Origin: Rubritalea marina DSM 17716
GTDB lineage: Bacteria; Verrucomicrobiota; Verrucomicrobiia; Verrucomicrobiales; Akkermansiaceae
Assembly: GCF_000378105.1 (NCBI RefSeq)
Contig: NZ_KB899252.1
Location: 124,001 to 188,000 of the forward strand
DNA length: 64,000 nucleotides
Direction of reading: 5' to 3'
The translations under genes were made by a program, and so were the position numbers. Numbering within the stretch: the stretch's first letter is position 1; the number at the start of each line of letters is the position of its first letter. The notes below the pieces were generated by a model. It was not told the origin of the DNA. It saw only the letters and a list, made by a program, of their open reading frames with translations, and searched no databases. This document shows positions 47,413 to 56,547 of the stretch, piece by piece.

Positions 47413-48231
47413 ATGAAGAACCTGATTCTTATTGCCGCATCGACCATCAGCTTGATCAGCTGCACCGCCACCCAAGCCAACGCCCCCACCGCCCCGCAGC
47501 AACTCCAGCTCAGCCCCAGCCAAGTCAAAAAGGTCGGGCTCAAAATCTGGCAGAACGAATGCGCCGGCAAAGTCGAGGGACTCACCACTTGGAATGATGG
47601 AGAGGAATTTCCTTCACTCGGCATTGGCCACTTCATCTGGTACCCAGCCGGCTATCGCGGCCCCTTCACCGAATCATTCCCAGCGTTCATCGCCTATGCC
47701 AAAGCCAGCGGCTCTGCGGACCTCCCCGCCTGGCTCCTCAACACCCCAGCCTGCCCATGGCCGAATAAAGCCGCCTTCCAGCGAGACTTCCACGGCGAAC
47801 ACCTCAGTGGGCTACGCCGTTACCTTGCTGGGAATATCGAACTGCAGAGCGCCTTCATCATCCAGAAGTCAAAAGCGGCACTCCCCAAGATCCTCGCTAC
47901 GGCACCTGCAAGCAAGCGCCAGCGCATTCAACAAAACTACCAAAAGGTAGCTAGCACCAGCAATGGCACCTACGCCCTGATCGACTACGTCAACTTTAAG
48001 GGAGAAGGCATCAACCCCAAAGAACGCTACAAAGGCGAAGGCTGGGGTTTGCTGCAAGTGCTCGAAAACATGCGCCCAGCTGAAGCTGGACAAGACGCAG
48101 CACGCGCCTTCGCAGATTCGGCCAAGGCCATGCTAGATCGACGCATTGCCAACTCACCGCCTGCACGCGGCGAGCAACGCTGGCGTCAGGGCTGGCACAA
48201 GCGCTGCAAAACATACGCAAGCCCCCTCTAA
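47413..48231 (+). CDS. Lysozyme-like lipoprotein (hypothetical)
   Basis: A 272-residue protein with a lipoprotein signal (SLISC, Cys 17). An early Glu, in IWQNECAGK (E49), and the segment EEFPSLGIGHFIWYP (64-78) resemble the catalytic region of T4-type lysozymes, where a Glu is followed by a T-x-G-x-G-H strand. The remaining ~180 residues are helical. A muramidase role at the cell wall is possible, but the fold is inferred from this motif alone. Confidence 0.7.
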   Translation: MKNLILIAASTISLISCTATQANAPTAPQQLQLSPSQVKKVGLKIWQNECAGKVEGLTTWNDGEEFPSLGIGHFIWYPAGYRGPFTESFPAFIAYAKASGSADLPAWLLNTPACPWPNKAAFQRDFHGEHLSGLRRYLAGNIELQSAFIIQKSKAALPKILATAPASKRQRIQQNYQKVASTSNGTYALIDYVNFKGEGINPKERYKGEGWGLLQVLENMRPAEAGQDAARAFADSAKAMLDRRIANSPPARGEQRWRQGWHKRCKTYASPL

Positions 48232-48371
48232 GGCCGACAACCTCAATACCGCGTTTAAAAAATCCAATGCATCATCTAATGCCGATGCACTATGGATTCC
48301 AAGGAGATAGCACCCACCAAGTATGAATTGAATTCACAACATGTAAAATTTTTTTCATATCACCCAAAAAG

Positions 48372-48388
48372 TTGGCATGCCAAGTGCT
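48372..48388 (+). promoter_or_regulatory. Sigma-54-type promoter of the ammonium transporter gene
   Basis: TTGGCATGCCAAGTGCT keeps the GG and GC dinucleotides with exactly ten bases between them and most of the TTGGCAc/tTGCT consensus. Transcription would begin near 48399, about 16 bases before the start codon. Its first 12 bases are also a perfect palindrome. Nitrogen-controlled amt genes are often sigma-54 dependent. Confidence 0.65.
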
Positions 48389-48414
48389 AAGTTGGATTCA
48401 GACTATCTAAAACT

Positions 48415-49713
48415 ATGAGAAAACTACTAGTCACAACAGCAATCGGTTCACTCGGCCTGATGGGTACAGCATTCGCAGAGGATGCAGCACCTACCACCAC
48501 TGAAGTGAAGTTCCTTATCGACAACCTGTGGATCCTTATTTCCGCAGCTCTCGTGTTCATCATGCACCTTGGCTTCGCATCCGTTGAAGCTGGTATGTGC
48601 CAACGCAAGAACACAGTGAACATCATGTTCAAGAATGTGTGGATCGTCTGCATCGGTGCAGTCGGCTACATGCTCTGGGGCTTCAACGCAATGTACCCTG
48701 GTGACTTCGGCGGCTTCTTCGCAGCTGGCTCACCAATCGCAGCTGGCTTTGCTGAAGGTCAGGACACTGTGGACAACCTCACCAGCGCATACGCTGACTA
48801 CACTTACTGGGCAGACTTCATCTTCCAGGCAATGTTCGCAGCCACTGCTGCTACCATCGTTTCTGGTGCAGTAGCTGAGCGTGTCAAGCTTGGTTCCTTC
48901 ATGATCTACGCAGCGGTTCTCGTGACATTCCTTTACCCTGTGACCGGTTCATGGCACTGGGGTGGCGGCTGGCTCGCTGAGAAGGGCTTCGGCGACTTCG
49001 CTGGTTCTTCACTCGTTCACGCCTTCGGTGGTTTCGCAGCTCTTGCAGCAGTCATCATCCTCGGCCCACGTGCTGGCAAGTACACCAAGTCTGGTGTGAA
49101 GCCAATCCTTCCATCAAACCTTCCACTTGCGAACATCGGTGTATTCCTCCTCTTCCTCGGTTGGTTCGGATTCAACGGTGGTTCCGTTCTCTCTGCAGAC
49201 GCTGCTACAGTTTCACTCGTATTCGTGACTACCGCAATGGCTGGCTTCGCAGGCGGCATCGGCGCAATCCTCATGTCATGGATTGTTACCAAGAAGCCTG
49301 ACCTTTCCATGGCTCTTAACGGCATGCTTGCTGGTCTCGTTTCCATCACAGCTGGTGCAGACGTCATCCCACCATACCTCGCACTCCTTGCAGGCTTCAT
49401 CGGTGGTATCATCGTAGTACTCTCCGTTGGATTCTTCGACAAGATCAAGATCGACGATCCAGTAGGTGCTATCTCCGTTCACGGTGTGGTAGGTATCTGG
49501 GGCACGCTCGCAGTAGGCATCTTCGGTGGTGGCAACTTCGGTGTACAGCTCATCGGTACGCTCTCCATCTCAGCCTTCGCCTTCATCACTTCATTCATCC
49601 TCTTCTTCATCATCAAGCTCATCATGGGTGTGCGTGTTGACGAGCAGGAAGAGCACGAAGGTCTCGACGTTGCTGAACACGGTGTTCCAGCATACAACGA
49701 CTCCGCTAACTAA
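48415..49713 (+). CDS. amt: Ammonium transporter (Amt family)
   Basis: A 432-residue ammonium channel with a cleaved signal peptide (about 1-21), as in AmtB, and eleven helices. The twin histidines of the pore are H202 (LVHAFGG) and H356 (SVHGVVG); the substrate-entry segment GFASVEAGMCQRKN is present. No glnK gene follows, although the two are usually paired. Codon use is strongly biased and differs from the neighbouring genes, suggesting high expression when induced. It has its own sigma-54-like promoter and a strong terminator. Confidence 0.96.
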   Translation: MRKLLVTTAIGSLGLMGTAFAEDAAPTTTEVKFLIDNLWILISAALVFIMHLGFASVEAGMCQRKNTVNIMFKNVWIVCIGAVGYMLWGFNAMYPGDFGGFFAAGSPIAAGFAEGQDTVDNLTSAYADYTYWADFIFQAMFAATAATIVSGAVAERVKLGSFMIYAAVLVTFLYPVTGSWHWGGGWLAEKGFGDFAGSSLVHAFGGFAALAAVIILGPRAGKYTKSGVKPILPSNLPLANIGVFLLFLGWFGFNGGSVLSADAATVSLVFVTTAMAGFAGGIGAILMSWIVTKKPDLSMALNGMLAGLVSITAGADVIPPYLALLAGFIGGIIVVLSVGFFDKIKIDDPVGAISVHGVVGIWGTLAVGIFGGGNFGVQLIGTLSISAFAFITSFILFFIIKLIMGVRVDEQEEHEGLDVAEHGVPAYNDSAN

Positions 49714-49745
49714 TTCCTAGCGGATCCCCCCAAATAACAATCTTT

Positions 49746-49776
49746 AAAGGAGAGGCTGAAACGCCTCTCCTTTTTT
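49746..49776 (+). terminator. Intrinsic terminator after amt
   Basis: A perfect 11-base stem AAAGGAGAGGC/GCCTCTCCTTT with a 6-base loop, followed by six or more T. Confidence 0.92.
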
Positions 49777-49921
49777 GTGCTCTAAAATACCCCAACCCTC
49801 ACACCACCCAGAATCGCGCCACACACAAATAGTAGCAAATTTCTGCAAACTGACTCTAATCCTTGGATTTCGCCTTGTGTCCCCATCGCCACCATGGCAA
49901 GCCATTGGCAACGCCTTCGTC

Positions 49922-50656
49922 ATGCAATTTTTACTCATCGACAACTCCAACACACGCACCAAATTCGCACTAGCGGATGGAGAGGCCTTATGTGAGTGGA
50001 GTGCATGGGTAGCCACTGCTGAGCTGAGCCCTGAATCACTCGACCGCACCCTTCATGGTGTCAGCTTTGACGCCGTCATGCTCTGCTCCGTCGTCCCTCA
50101 AAAGGCCGCAATGATGGCCGACTACTTTCATGGCACACCCTTCCATGCACTCAGTCACGAAAGTAACACCAACATCCAAATCGACTACCCCAACCCGGCT
50201 CAGATTGGAGCCGACCGCCTGGCCAATGCCATGGCGGTCTGCCGCCACCACAGCTCACCTGCGATCGTCATCGACTTCGGCACAGCCGTCACCTTCGATG
50301 TCATCGGTGCCAACTGCACCTACTTAGGCGGCGTGATCACGCCCGGCTTAGCCTCGATGACCGAAAATCTCGCCAAACGCACCGCCCTACTCCCTAAAAT
50401 CCAGCTCGAAGAACCACAACGCGCCACGGGTAAATCCACCACTGAAGCCATGCTTGTTGGTGCCGTCTATGGCTACCGCGGCATGGTGAAAGAGATTGTA
50501 CACAAACTCAGTGATGAGTTAGAATCCGCGCCATTGATCATTGCAACAGGCGGCGATGCTGGCCTCATCGCTCAAGGAATCGATGAGATCGCCCACGTCG
50601 ACCCCACCCTCACCCTCTCAGGCCTACTCCATGCAGCCCACCTCCACTATCATTGA
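49922..50656 (+). CDS. coaX: Type III pantothenate kinase
   Basis: A 244-residue ASKHA-fold kinase that phosphorylates pantothenate in the first committed step of coenzyme A synthesis. The N-terminal phosphate loop is LLIDNSNTRTKFA; GADRLANAMA and VIDFGTAVTFD are the substrate and catalytic segments, and LGGVITPGL follows. The ATG chosen places the loop at residue 4, as in other CoaX proteins. A Ser replaces the usual Gly of DxGNT. It precedes the ROK kinase by 17 bases. Confidence 0.93.
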   Translation: MQFLLIDNSNTRTKFALADGEALCEWSAWVATAELSPESLDRTLHGVSFDAVMLCSVVPQKAAMMADYFHGTPFHALSHESNTNIQIDYPNPAQIGADRLANAMAVCRHHSSPAIVIDFGTAVTFDVIGANCTYLGGVITPGLASMTENLAKRTALLPKIQLEEPQRATGKSTTEAMLVGAVYGYRGMVKEIVHKLSDELESAPLIIATGGDAGLIAQGIDEIAHVDPTLTLSGLLHAAHLHYH

Positions 50657-50673
50657 TCCACTCATCAAGCATC

Positions 50674-51612
50674 ATGAAATCTACTGACAAAGCAATCGGC
50701 ATCGACTTCGGAGGCACCTCCATCAAGTTTGGCGTCGTGCAGGGCAAACATATCCTTGCTGACGCACCCTTAGTCATCCCCAGCGAATACCATGATCCGG
50801 CAGACCTCATTGATGCCATCGCCGACACCGTCAACATTCTTAAAGAACAACACCAAGACATCGTCGCCGTCGGTGCCGGAGTACCTGGGTTTGTCGACAC
50901 ACCAACAGGCCGAATCCACAATCTAAGCAATGTCCCAGGCTGGACCGACATCCCATTCCGCGACCTACTCAAAGAAAAAACAGGCCTGCCCGCCATGGTC
51001 GAAAACGATGCCAACGCCATGGGTGTGGCCGAATGGAAACAAGGTGCAGGAGTCGGATTCGAACACCTCATTTGCATCACACTCGGCACCGGTGTCGGTG
51101 GCGCAATCATCGTCAACAACCAACTCGTGCGTGGCTCTCGCTTCGTGGCTGGCGAACCCGGCCAAACCTCCATTTACTACAATGGCCGCATCGGCGCCTA
51201 CAACAATGCCGGAGCACTCGAAGACTACATCGGCAACCGTGAATTCGCCGCCGATTCACAACAAGCCTACCAAGATGCAGGAATCGACAAAGACCTCTAC
51301 GAATGCTCACCAGCTGCACTCGCTACCGCGGCCCATCAGGGCGACGTGATCGCACTCGCTTGCTGGGATGACTTCGCACGCAAACTCGCCTGCACCCTTG
51401 CCAACTGCTGCTGGCTTCTCAACCCCGAGGCCTTTGTCATCGGCGGCGGCCTCAGCAAAGCCGGCCCCATTCTCTTTGGCCCACTTAAAAAGCATCTTAA
51501 CAGCCAGCTCAGTAGCCCCTTCAAAGACCACCTGCAGCTCATCCCTGCACACTTCTCCAACGAAGCGGGTATCATCGGCGCAGCCACTCTGGCCATCGAA
51601 GCCGCACAATAA
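50674..51612 (+). CDS. ROK-family sugar kinase lacking the zinc motif
   Basis: A 312-residue kinase. The ATP loop is IGIDFGGTSIKFG (8-20), the catalytic Asp is D112 in ENDANA, and GTGVGGAII is intact, so kinase activity is likely; glucokinase is the usual substrate class. The ROK zinc site, normally a His plus CxCGxxGC, is missing: Q164 takes the His place and GAYNNAGA (174-181) replaces the cysteines. An in-frame TTG at 50653 overlaps the coaX stop and may be an alternative start. The two genes are likely co-transcribed. Confidence 0.88.
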   Translation: MKSTDKAIGIDFGGTSIKFGVVQGKHILADAPLVIPSEYHDPADLIDAIADTVNILKEQHQDIVAVGAGVPGFVDTPTGRIHNLSNVPGWTDIPFRDLLKEKTGLPAMVENDANAMGVAEWKQGAGVGFEHLICITLGTGVGGAIIVNNQLVRGSRFVAGEPGQTSIYYNGRIGAYNNAGALEDYIGNREFAADSQQAYQDAGIDKDLYECSPAALATAAHQGDVIALACWDDFARKLACTLANCCWLLNPEAFVIGGGLSKAGPILFGPLKKHLNSQLSSPFKDHLQLIPAHFSNEAGIIGAATLAIEAAQ

Positions 51613-51640
51613 TTTCAAGGACCGCGCTCAAGCAGGGCCG

Positions 51641-52567
51641 CTACAAAAAGCGTTCGCCCGGCTGTGCTTCATACAAGCTGCGGAATCTTTCCCCTGAACA
51701 AAGGACATCGTTGCTGTAGACCACGGTGACCTTGAGGCAGCTGCTATCAGTGCAGAGAATGTAGAGCCCGGGGTCATTCGGCACATCAACTATCGTACCG
51801 GCTGGCTGCTGTGGCCTGCTTTGCAGCGGAAGGCACTCCGCCTCAGCCAAGCGCAGGGGCAGGCCTCGGAAACTAGTGATCCCCCCCTGCGAGAGTGAAT
51901 TCGCAGCACGTATCAAGCGCTCAAGCTTCCGCCCCTCCATCGTCTGCCAGTCGACAATTAAGTCCTTTTGTGAGGCGCGCGGGTAGTACTTTGCTTGCGA
52001 TGGATCCTGCTCGCACAGCTCAAGGGGGCCTTGTTGGAGTGCAGCCACCAGGGCCTGAAACATCTCCGGTGCGAGGGCGCTGACTTTACTTAGAAGAGTC
52101 GCATGCGTGTCCTGTGGCGCAATATTACAGTCTCTGACCTCGAAGATTGGGCCCGCATCAAAGCCAAGCTCCATGCGGTGCAAGCTCATCGCCGCGTGGC
52201 TCTCACCCTGCACCATTTGCCAGAACAAAGGAAGCGGCCCACGGTACTGCGGCAGCGTACCCGCGTGGAAATTCCACGCACCATGCGGCGCGAAATCCAA
52301 CACCGCTGCAGGCAGGCGGTAAGGAAAGGTATTCGCCACCAGCAGCTCAGGCGCACGATCGCGCAACCATGGCAAGAGCTCCAACTCCATCCCCTCCTCT
52401 GAAAGCTCCATGATTGGCACCTGAAACCTCTCTAAAAAACGCTGCACCACTTCCTTATTCGGAAACGAAGAACTAGGCAGCACCACCCCCGCCAATTGCC
52501 CAGCTTGAGCCATCGACTGCAACAAAAACAAAGCCACCTGATGCGAACAAAATACCACCGCTTTCAT
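51641..52567 (-). CDS. Formyltransferase-family protein, not canonical Fmt
   Basis: A 308-residue protein with the formyltransferase fold of methionyl-tRNA and sugar formyltransferases. The catalytic set is visible as N99-F-H101 (WNFHAGTLPQYRGPLPLFW) and D137 (GFDAGPI), with an OB-like C-terminal half. The formyl donor would be 10-formyltetrahydrofolate. It lacks def and the usual fmt neighbours, and some loops differ from Fmt, so the acceptor could be a tRNA, a nucleotide sugar or an amine. It is convergent with the ROK kinase. Confidence 0.83.
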   Translation of the reverse strand: MKAVVFCSHQVALFLLQSMAQAGQLAGVVLPSSSFPNKEVVQRFLERFQVPIMELSEEGMELELLPWLRDRAPELLVANTFPYRLPAAVLDFAPHGAWNFHAGTLPQYRGPLPLFWQMVQGESHAAMSLHRMELGFDAGPIFEVRDCNIAPQDTHATLLSKVSALAPEMFQALVAALQQGPLELCEQDPSQAKYYPRASQKDLIVDWQTMEGRKLERLIRAANSLSQGGITSFRGLPLRLAEAECLPLQSRPQQPAGTIVDVPNDPGLYILCTDSSCLKVTVVYSNDVLCSGERFRSLYEAQPGERFL

Positions 52568-52720
52568 GCCTGAAAACTAACACCCAAAAAGAGGAACTCA
52601 ACAGCCAAAAAACACCCATCACAGAACCTAACTGATACTACTAACAAAAGGTGAATTTTACCTTGCCACACCTAACAATCAACACTAACACTAACAACGC
52701 ATTAGTTAGAATGCTCACGG

Positions 52721-52726
52721 TATAAT
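52721..52726 (+). promoter_or_regulatory. -10 element of the tail-collar gene
   Basis: An exact TATAAT in an A-rich context, 26 bases before the start codon. The -35 is not clear. CTAACA is repeated upstream (three copies between about 52671 and 52696). Confidence 0.5.
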
Positions 52727-52752
52727 AAAACACAAACGAAAACACCCACACT

Positions 52753-53427
52753 ATGTCTGATCCACTCATCGGAGAAATCAAATTATTCGCAGGCACATTC
52801 GCCCCACGCAACTGGGCCTTCTGTGCAGGTCAAATACTACCAATCAACCAATACCAATCACTCTATTCCATCATAGGATCCATTTACGGTGGCGATGGCC
52901 GCAGTACCTTTGGCCTGCCTGACCTGAGAAGCCGTGTGCCGGTGCATGCCAGCAGTGGCAGTGTCCCTGGTCGCACCCCATATCCACTTGGTGCCGCGGG
53001 TGGCGTGGAGACAGTCACTTTGCTTCCTACTGAAATCCCAGCCCACAATCACCAAGCCGCAGCTGACACCAGCCAACTTGGGATCAACGTAGACACCAGC
53101 GGCCTCGACGTGGCGGTGGACACTTCTGGCATGGGGGCGAAGGTTGCCGTTTCTACAGAAGACGCTGATCGACGTAACCCATCTGGCGGCATCCTTTCAC
53201 AAGCACCTGGCTATTCTACGGAAACACCTGACGGAGAACTCGGCGGCGTGTCTCTGACAGGATCAGCCAGTGGCACTATTTCAGGAACAGCAACCGCCAG
53301 TGCTTCTGGTAATCTTCCCGTTGCGATAGGAAACACAGGGGGCAGTGGCGCCCACGAAAACCGTCAGCCATTCCTCGCCCTGAACTACATCATTGCCCTC
53401 GAAGGGATCTACCCGCCACGAAGCTAA
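52753..53427 (+). CDS. Phage tail collar / MdpB-like protein
   Basis: A 224-residue protein without signal peptide. The N-terminal ~95 residues are a tail-collar domain: GEIKLFAGTFAPRNWAFCAG and FGLPDLRSRVPVH are the diagnostic segments, followed by the ELPAHNH-like IPAHNHQAA. The middle is Thr/Ser/Gly-rich and the C-terminus (ENRQPFLALNYIIALEG) is the usual family ending. Such microcystin-dependent (MdpB) proteins occur widely outside phages; no other phage gene is near. The function is unknown. Confidence 0.9.
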   Translation: MSDPLIGEIKLFAGTFAPRNWAFCAGQILPINQYQSLYSIIGSIYGGDGRSTFGLPDLRSRVPVHASSGSVPGRTPYPLGAAGGVETVTLLPTEIPAHNHQAAADTSQLGINVDTSGLDVAVDTSGMGAKVAVSTEDADRRNPSGGILSQAPGYSTETPDGELGGVSLTGSASGTISGTATASASGNLPVAIGNTGGSGAHENRQPFLALNYIIALEGIYPPRS

Positions 53428-53465
53428 GCTCACCAAGCGCCTTAAACAAAGATCGCTTTCACCCC

Positions 53466-53496
53466 AGCCCGCTTGCGCATCGCAAGCGGGCTTTTT
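53466..53496 (+). terminator. Intrinsic terminator after the tail-collar gene
   Basis: A perfect 12-base stem AGCCCGCTTGCG/CGCAAGCGGGCT, a 3-base loop and five T. Confidence 0.92.
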
Positions 53497-53547
53497 CATT
53501 CTCAACCAACATTGGAGGTGATCTAGCACTAGCTAACAAAAAAACTG

Positions 53548-53576
53548 TTGCACTCTAACACCAATCCCATTATAAA
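53548..53576 (+). promoter_or_regulatory. Sigma-70-type promoter of the PEP-CTERM gene
   Basis: TTGCAC (53548-53553), a 17-base spacer and TATAAA (53571-53576) lie 28 bases before the start codon. Confidence 0.65.
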
Positions 53577-53603
53577 AAAGCGATACCAATATCATTACGC
53601 AGA

Positions 53604-54440
53604 ATGAAAACTCTTACATCCCTCAAGTCAGTAGGCCCGATCGCCTGTGTAGCATCAGTGCTGGTATGCGGATCAGCAAGCGCGGTAACGACCCAGATTT
53701 ATCAAGAATCCTTCGAAGACGACAGTAACATATACGGCGGAGGCTTTTCACCAACCGCAGCTGACCGCGGCTACAATAGCGGTCAGGTATTTGATACAGC
53801 AAATGATACAAACGATTATTGGTATCGCTCAGATAAAACAACCATCGATAGCTTCACTGAGCACGTCGAAATTGGAACCGTTATTGGCGATTATTACTGG
53901 GCTGCTCAAGACTTACCAGACATCTTAAATGACCCATCACCCAGCTCTATTAAAACGTTAACTATTGAAGGAATCGATATTGCCTCACAAACTGGGCTTT
54001 CGTTCGCATTCCTCGTAGCTGCTAACCCGGGAGATACGGGAGCTAGTACCAACTATGACCATCAAGGGGGCCTCTCTGATGGCTTACTGATTGAATACAG
54101 TATTGATGGCGGCTCATATCAAAACCTACTCGCGTTTCGCCCTCAATCCCCAACCTCCGACACCTCCAGCAATACTGGGCATCTTGCATTAGATACGAAT
54201 TTCGACGGTCAAGGGGATGCTGTGACAACATTGACCCGCGCCATGCAAGAGTACACGGCCAACATTGGATCAACTGGCACGACTCTCGATTTACGCTTCA
54301 CGGTCACGCTTGACGGCGCTAATGAATATATTGGCATAGACAACATCCGCATCAACGCAGATGCTATTCCAGAACCATCCTCCAGCATGCTCTTTGGCCT
54401 TGGTGCCCTCGGTATGATCGCGCGCCGCAAGCGCCAGTAG
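53604..54440 (+). CDS. PEP-CTERM secreted protein
   Basis: A 278-residue protein: signal peptide (about 1-27), a beta-rich body with many Asp/Asn/Gly and the ending IGIDNIRINADA, and the sorting tail IPEPSSSML, hydrophobic LFGLGALGMI and basic ARRKRQ. It is not related in its body to the tandem family at 21.7-24.4 kb, apart from the shared type of tail. The protein would be handled by an exosortase at the envelope. It has its own promoter and terminator, so it is a single-gene unit. Confidence 0.88.
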   Translation: MKTLTSLKSVGPIACVASVLVCGSASAVTTQIYQESFEDDSNIYGGGFSPTAADRGYNSGQVFDTANDTNDYWYRSDKTTIDSFTEHVEIGTVIGDYYWAAQDLPDILNDPSPSSIKTLTIEGIDIASQTGLSFAFLVAANPGDTGASTNYDHQGGLSDGLLIEYSIDGGSYQNLLAFRPQSPTSDTSSNTGHLALDTNFDGQGDAVTTLTRAMQEYTANIGSTGTTLDLRFTVTLDGANEYIGIDNIRINADAIPEPSSSMLFGLGALGMIARRKRQ

Positions 54441-54466
54441 GCTAGACTGAGAAACAGATTTTCACC

Positions 54467-54500
54467 AAAGCGAGCCCCTCTCCGAGGGCTCGCTTTTTTT
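54467..54500 (+). terminator. Intrinsic terminator after the PEP-CTERM gene
   Basis: A perfect 11-base stem AAAGCGAGCCC/GGGCTCGCTTT with an 8-base loop, then a T run. Confidence 0.9.
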
Positions 54501-54580
54501 ACAAGCTCGACTCGGGTACAAAAAAAGTGCGAAGCGGCGCGGTGGCCACTTCGCACTGAAATTGAGTTTCTACAGCTCGC

Positions 54581-55723
54581 TTATTCGAAGAACTTCTTCG
54601 CCTTGGCAAAGAACGACTCTTGGATTGGAGAGTTCTTCTCACCAATCGACTCGGAGAATGCTTGAAGCTTTTCCTTCTGCTCGGAGTTGAGCTTGGTTGG
54701 CACTTCCACGTGCACTTCCACGTGAAGGTCACCTTTCGCCCCATAAGAAAGGTCAGTGATTCCCTTTCCACGTAGGCGGAAGGTTGTTCCCCCCTGCGTG
54801 CCAGCAGGGATTTTGATGGAAGACTTACCCTCAAGAGTAGGCACCTCCAACTCGCCACCAAGGGTAGCGACACTGAATGGCACTGGAATCTCACAATGCA
54901 AGTCGGCTCCATCGCGCTCGAACATGTCGTGCGGCTCGATGTCGATGAAGACGTAGAGGTCGCCTGCTGGGCCACCACGTAGACCTGCATCACCATTGCC
55001 CGCGGAGCGCAATCGTGTGCCACGGTTCACCCCAGCAGGGATACGAATTTTGATACGGGAAGTCTCTTCCTTTCGGCCTTGGCCATTACAAGCGTCACAC
55101 GGATCAGTGATCACTTGGCCAGCACCTTGACACTCCGGACAAGTCGTTTGCTGAACAAAAATACCCGCCTGACGCGTCACCGAGCCAGAGCCACCACATG
55201 TCGTACATGCCTTCGCGCCAGTTCCACTTTTGGAACCTTTACCACTACACTTCTTACACGTCGCTTCCTTCACGATCTCGAGCTCCTTCTCGCAACCAGC
55301 AGCTGCCTCTTCTAGGGTGATATCTAAATCATAGCGCAGGTCACTGCCCGGCTGAGCCACCGAACGACGGCGCGAACGACCACCTCCAAAGAATTCTTCG
55401 AAGCCGCCACCGCCGCCTCCAAAAGCACCCCCAAATACTTGGGAAAAGATGTCTGACGCATCGTGGAAGCCACCGCCACCACCCATGCCGCCGCCCTCAA
55501 AGGCTGCGTGTCCGTAGCGGTCGTAGCTCGCACGCTTTTCTTCATCAGAGAGCACCTCATAGGCCTCGCCAATTTCTTTAAATTTTGCCTCGGCCTCGGC
55601 ATCATCAGGATTTTTATCCGGATGGTACTTGATTGCCAATTTGCGATACGCCTTCTTGATCACCGAAGCTTCCGCATTGCGGTCGACTCCAAGGAGGTCG
55701 TAATAATCTGATTTGCTTGCCAT
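54581..55723 (-). CDS. dnaJ: Chaperone DnaJ
   Basis: A 380-residue type I J-protein and co-chaperone of DnaK. The J domain (about 4-70) has H34-P35-D36, the Gly/Phe-rich linker covers about 76-115, and four CxxCxGxG zinc repeats begin at C156 ([32 protein letters not shown]). The C-terminal substrate domains complete the protein. It follows grpE by 24 bases; dnaK is not in the window. Confidence 0.97.
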   Translation of the reverse strand: MASKSDYYDLLGVDRNAEASVIKKAYRKLAIKYHPDKNPDDAEAEAKFKEIGEAYEVLSDEEKRASYDRYGHAAFEGGGMGGGGGFHDASDIFSQVFGGAFGGGGGGFEEFFGGGRSRRRSVAQPGSDLRYDLDITLEEAAAGCEKELEIVKEATCKKCSGKGSKSGTGAKACTTCGGSGSVTRQAGIFVQQTTCPECQGAGQVITDPCDACNGQGRKEETSRIKIRIPAGVNRGTRLRSAGNGDAGLRGGPAGDLYVFIDIEPHDMFERDGADLHCEIPVPFSVATLGGELEVPTLEGKSSIKIPAGTQGGTTFRLRGKGITDLSYGAKGDLHVEVHVEVPTKLNSEQKEKLQAFSESIGEKNSPIQESFFAKAKKFFE

Positions 55724-55747
55724 ACTCTTGTAGTTTCCTCTGTGCGA

Positions 55748-56377
55748 TTAGTCTTCAGCCTGTTCACCGGCGGCCTCAGCCGACTGAGCGACCACGACAT
55801 TGGCAGGACGAATCAAGCGATCCCCCATCATGTAACCTTTGCGCATGATGCGGATGATTTGCCCCTCTTCAAATTCCTCGGAAACTTCCTGCGACATCGC
55901 ATCGTGTTGTTTTGGATCAAATACTTCACCTGGCTTGAGCTTGACCTCCTGCACGCCCTGCCCTTCGAGGAAGCCATCTAGTTGCTTCTGCACCATCTGC
56001 ATGCCCATGTAAATCATCGACCCTGCGTCCTGCTCAGAAGCCGCCATTCCCATACCAAAATTATCAATCACTGGGAGGAGGTCTTCAATCAGGCGTTGGT
56101 TGCCAAAGCGAATTGCGTCAGCCTTTTCACGCGCTGTGCGCTTGCGGAAGTTTTCGAGATCCGCGATACTACGGATCAGCTTGTCTTTAAGCTCTGCTAC
56201 CTCTACCTCAAGCGCCTCTTCGCGCGTTAGTTCGGGCTGAGGCTCAGCCTCTGCAGCCTCTTCGAGTTCTTGCTCGATCTCGGCATTGATCTGCTCTGCG
56301 GTTTTACCGACATCCTCAGAGGAGGCCTCTACCGGCACTTCCTGCTCACCTGCGTTGCTAGTATTATCTTGTTGCAT
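55748..56377 (-). CDS. grpE: Nucleotide exchange factor GrpE
   Basis: A 209-residue exchange factor for DnaK. It has an acidic N-terminal tail of about 55 residues, a long helix (about 55-100) and the GrpE beta domain with GVQEVKLKPGEVFDPKQHDAM and RMRKGYMMGDRLIRPANVVV-like ending. The last ~15 residues are acidic. It is first in a grpE-dnaJ pair. No CIRCE operator is seen in front of it. Confidence 0.96.
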   Translation of the reverse strand: MQQDNTSNAGEQEVPVEASSEDVGKTAEQINAEIEQELEEAAEAEPQPELTREEALEVEVAELKDKLIRSIADLENFRKRTAREKADAIRFGNQRLIEDLLPVIDNFGMGMAASEQDAGSMIYMGMQMVQKQLDGFLEGQGVQEVKLKPGEVFDPKQHDAMSQEVSEEFEEGQIIRIMRKGYMMGDRLIRPANVVVAQSAEAAGEQAED

Positions 56378-56547
56378 GAGGCACTCATAACTTGTTGGGC
56401 AATATGGTCAACCCAACATCAAAAAATTTCCCGGATTTTTTACCCATCCATCGTCTAGCAATCACCAGACTCACTGGCATGAATCAACCAAGACTTAGCT
56501 GATTTTACTTGAGTCCCTCAGACACCACGGCTACCTACAGCGGCGAC

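Noticed and set aside
52753-53427. A prophage or tailocin region
   Set aside because: Only one tail-collar gene is present; no capsid, sheath, integrase or lysis gene is adjacent.
56378-56547. A heat-shock operator (CIRCE) or leaderless promoter before grpE
   Set aside because: Only one GCACTC half is seen, with no GAGTGC partner. TTGACC-N16-TATGAG can be read but would start transcription at the start codon; evidence is too thin.
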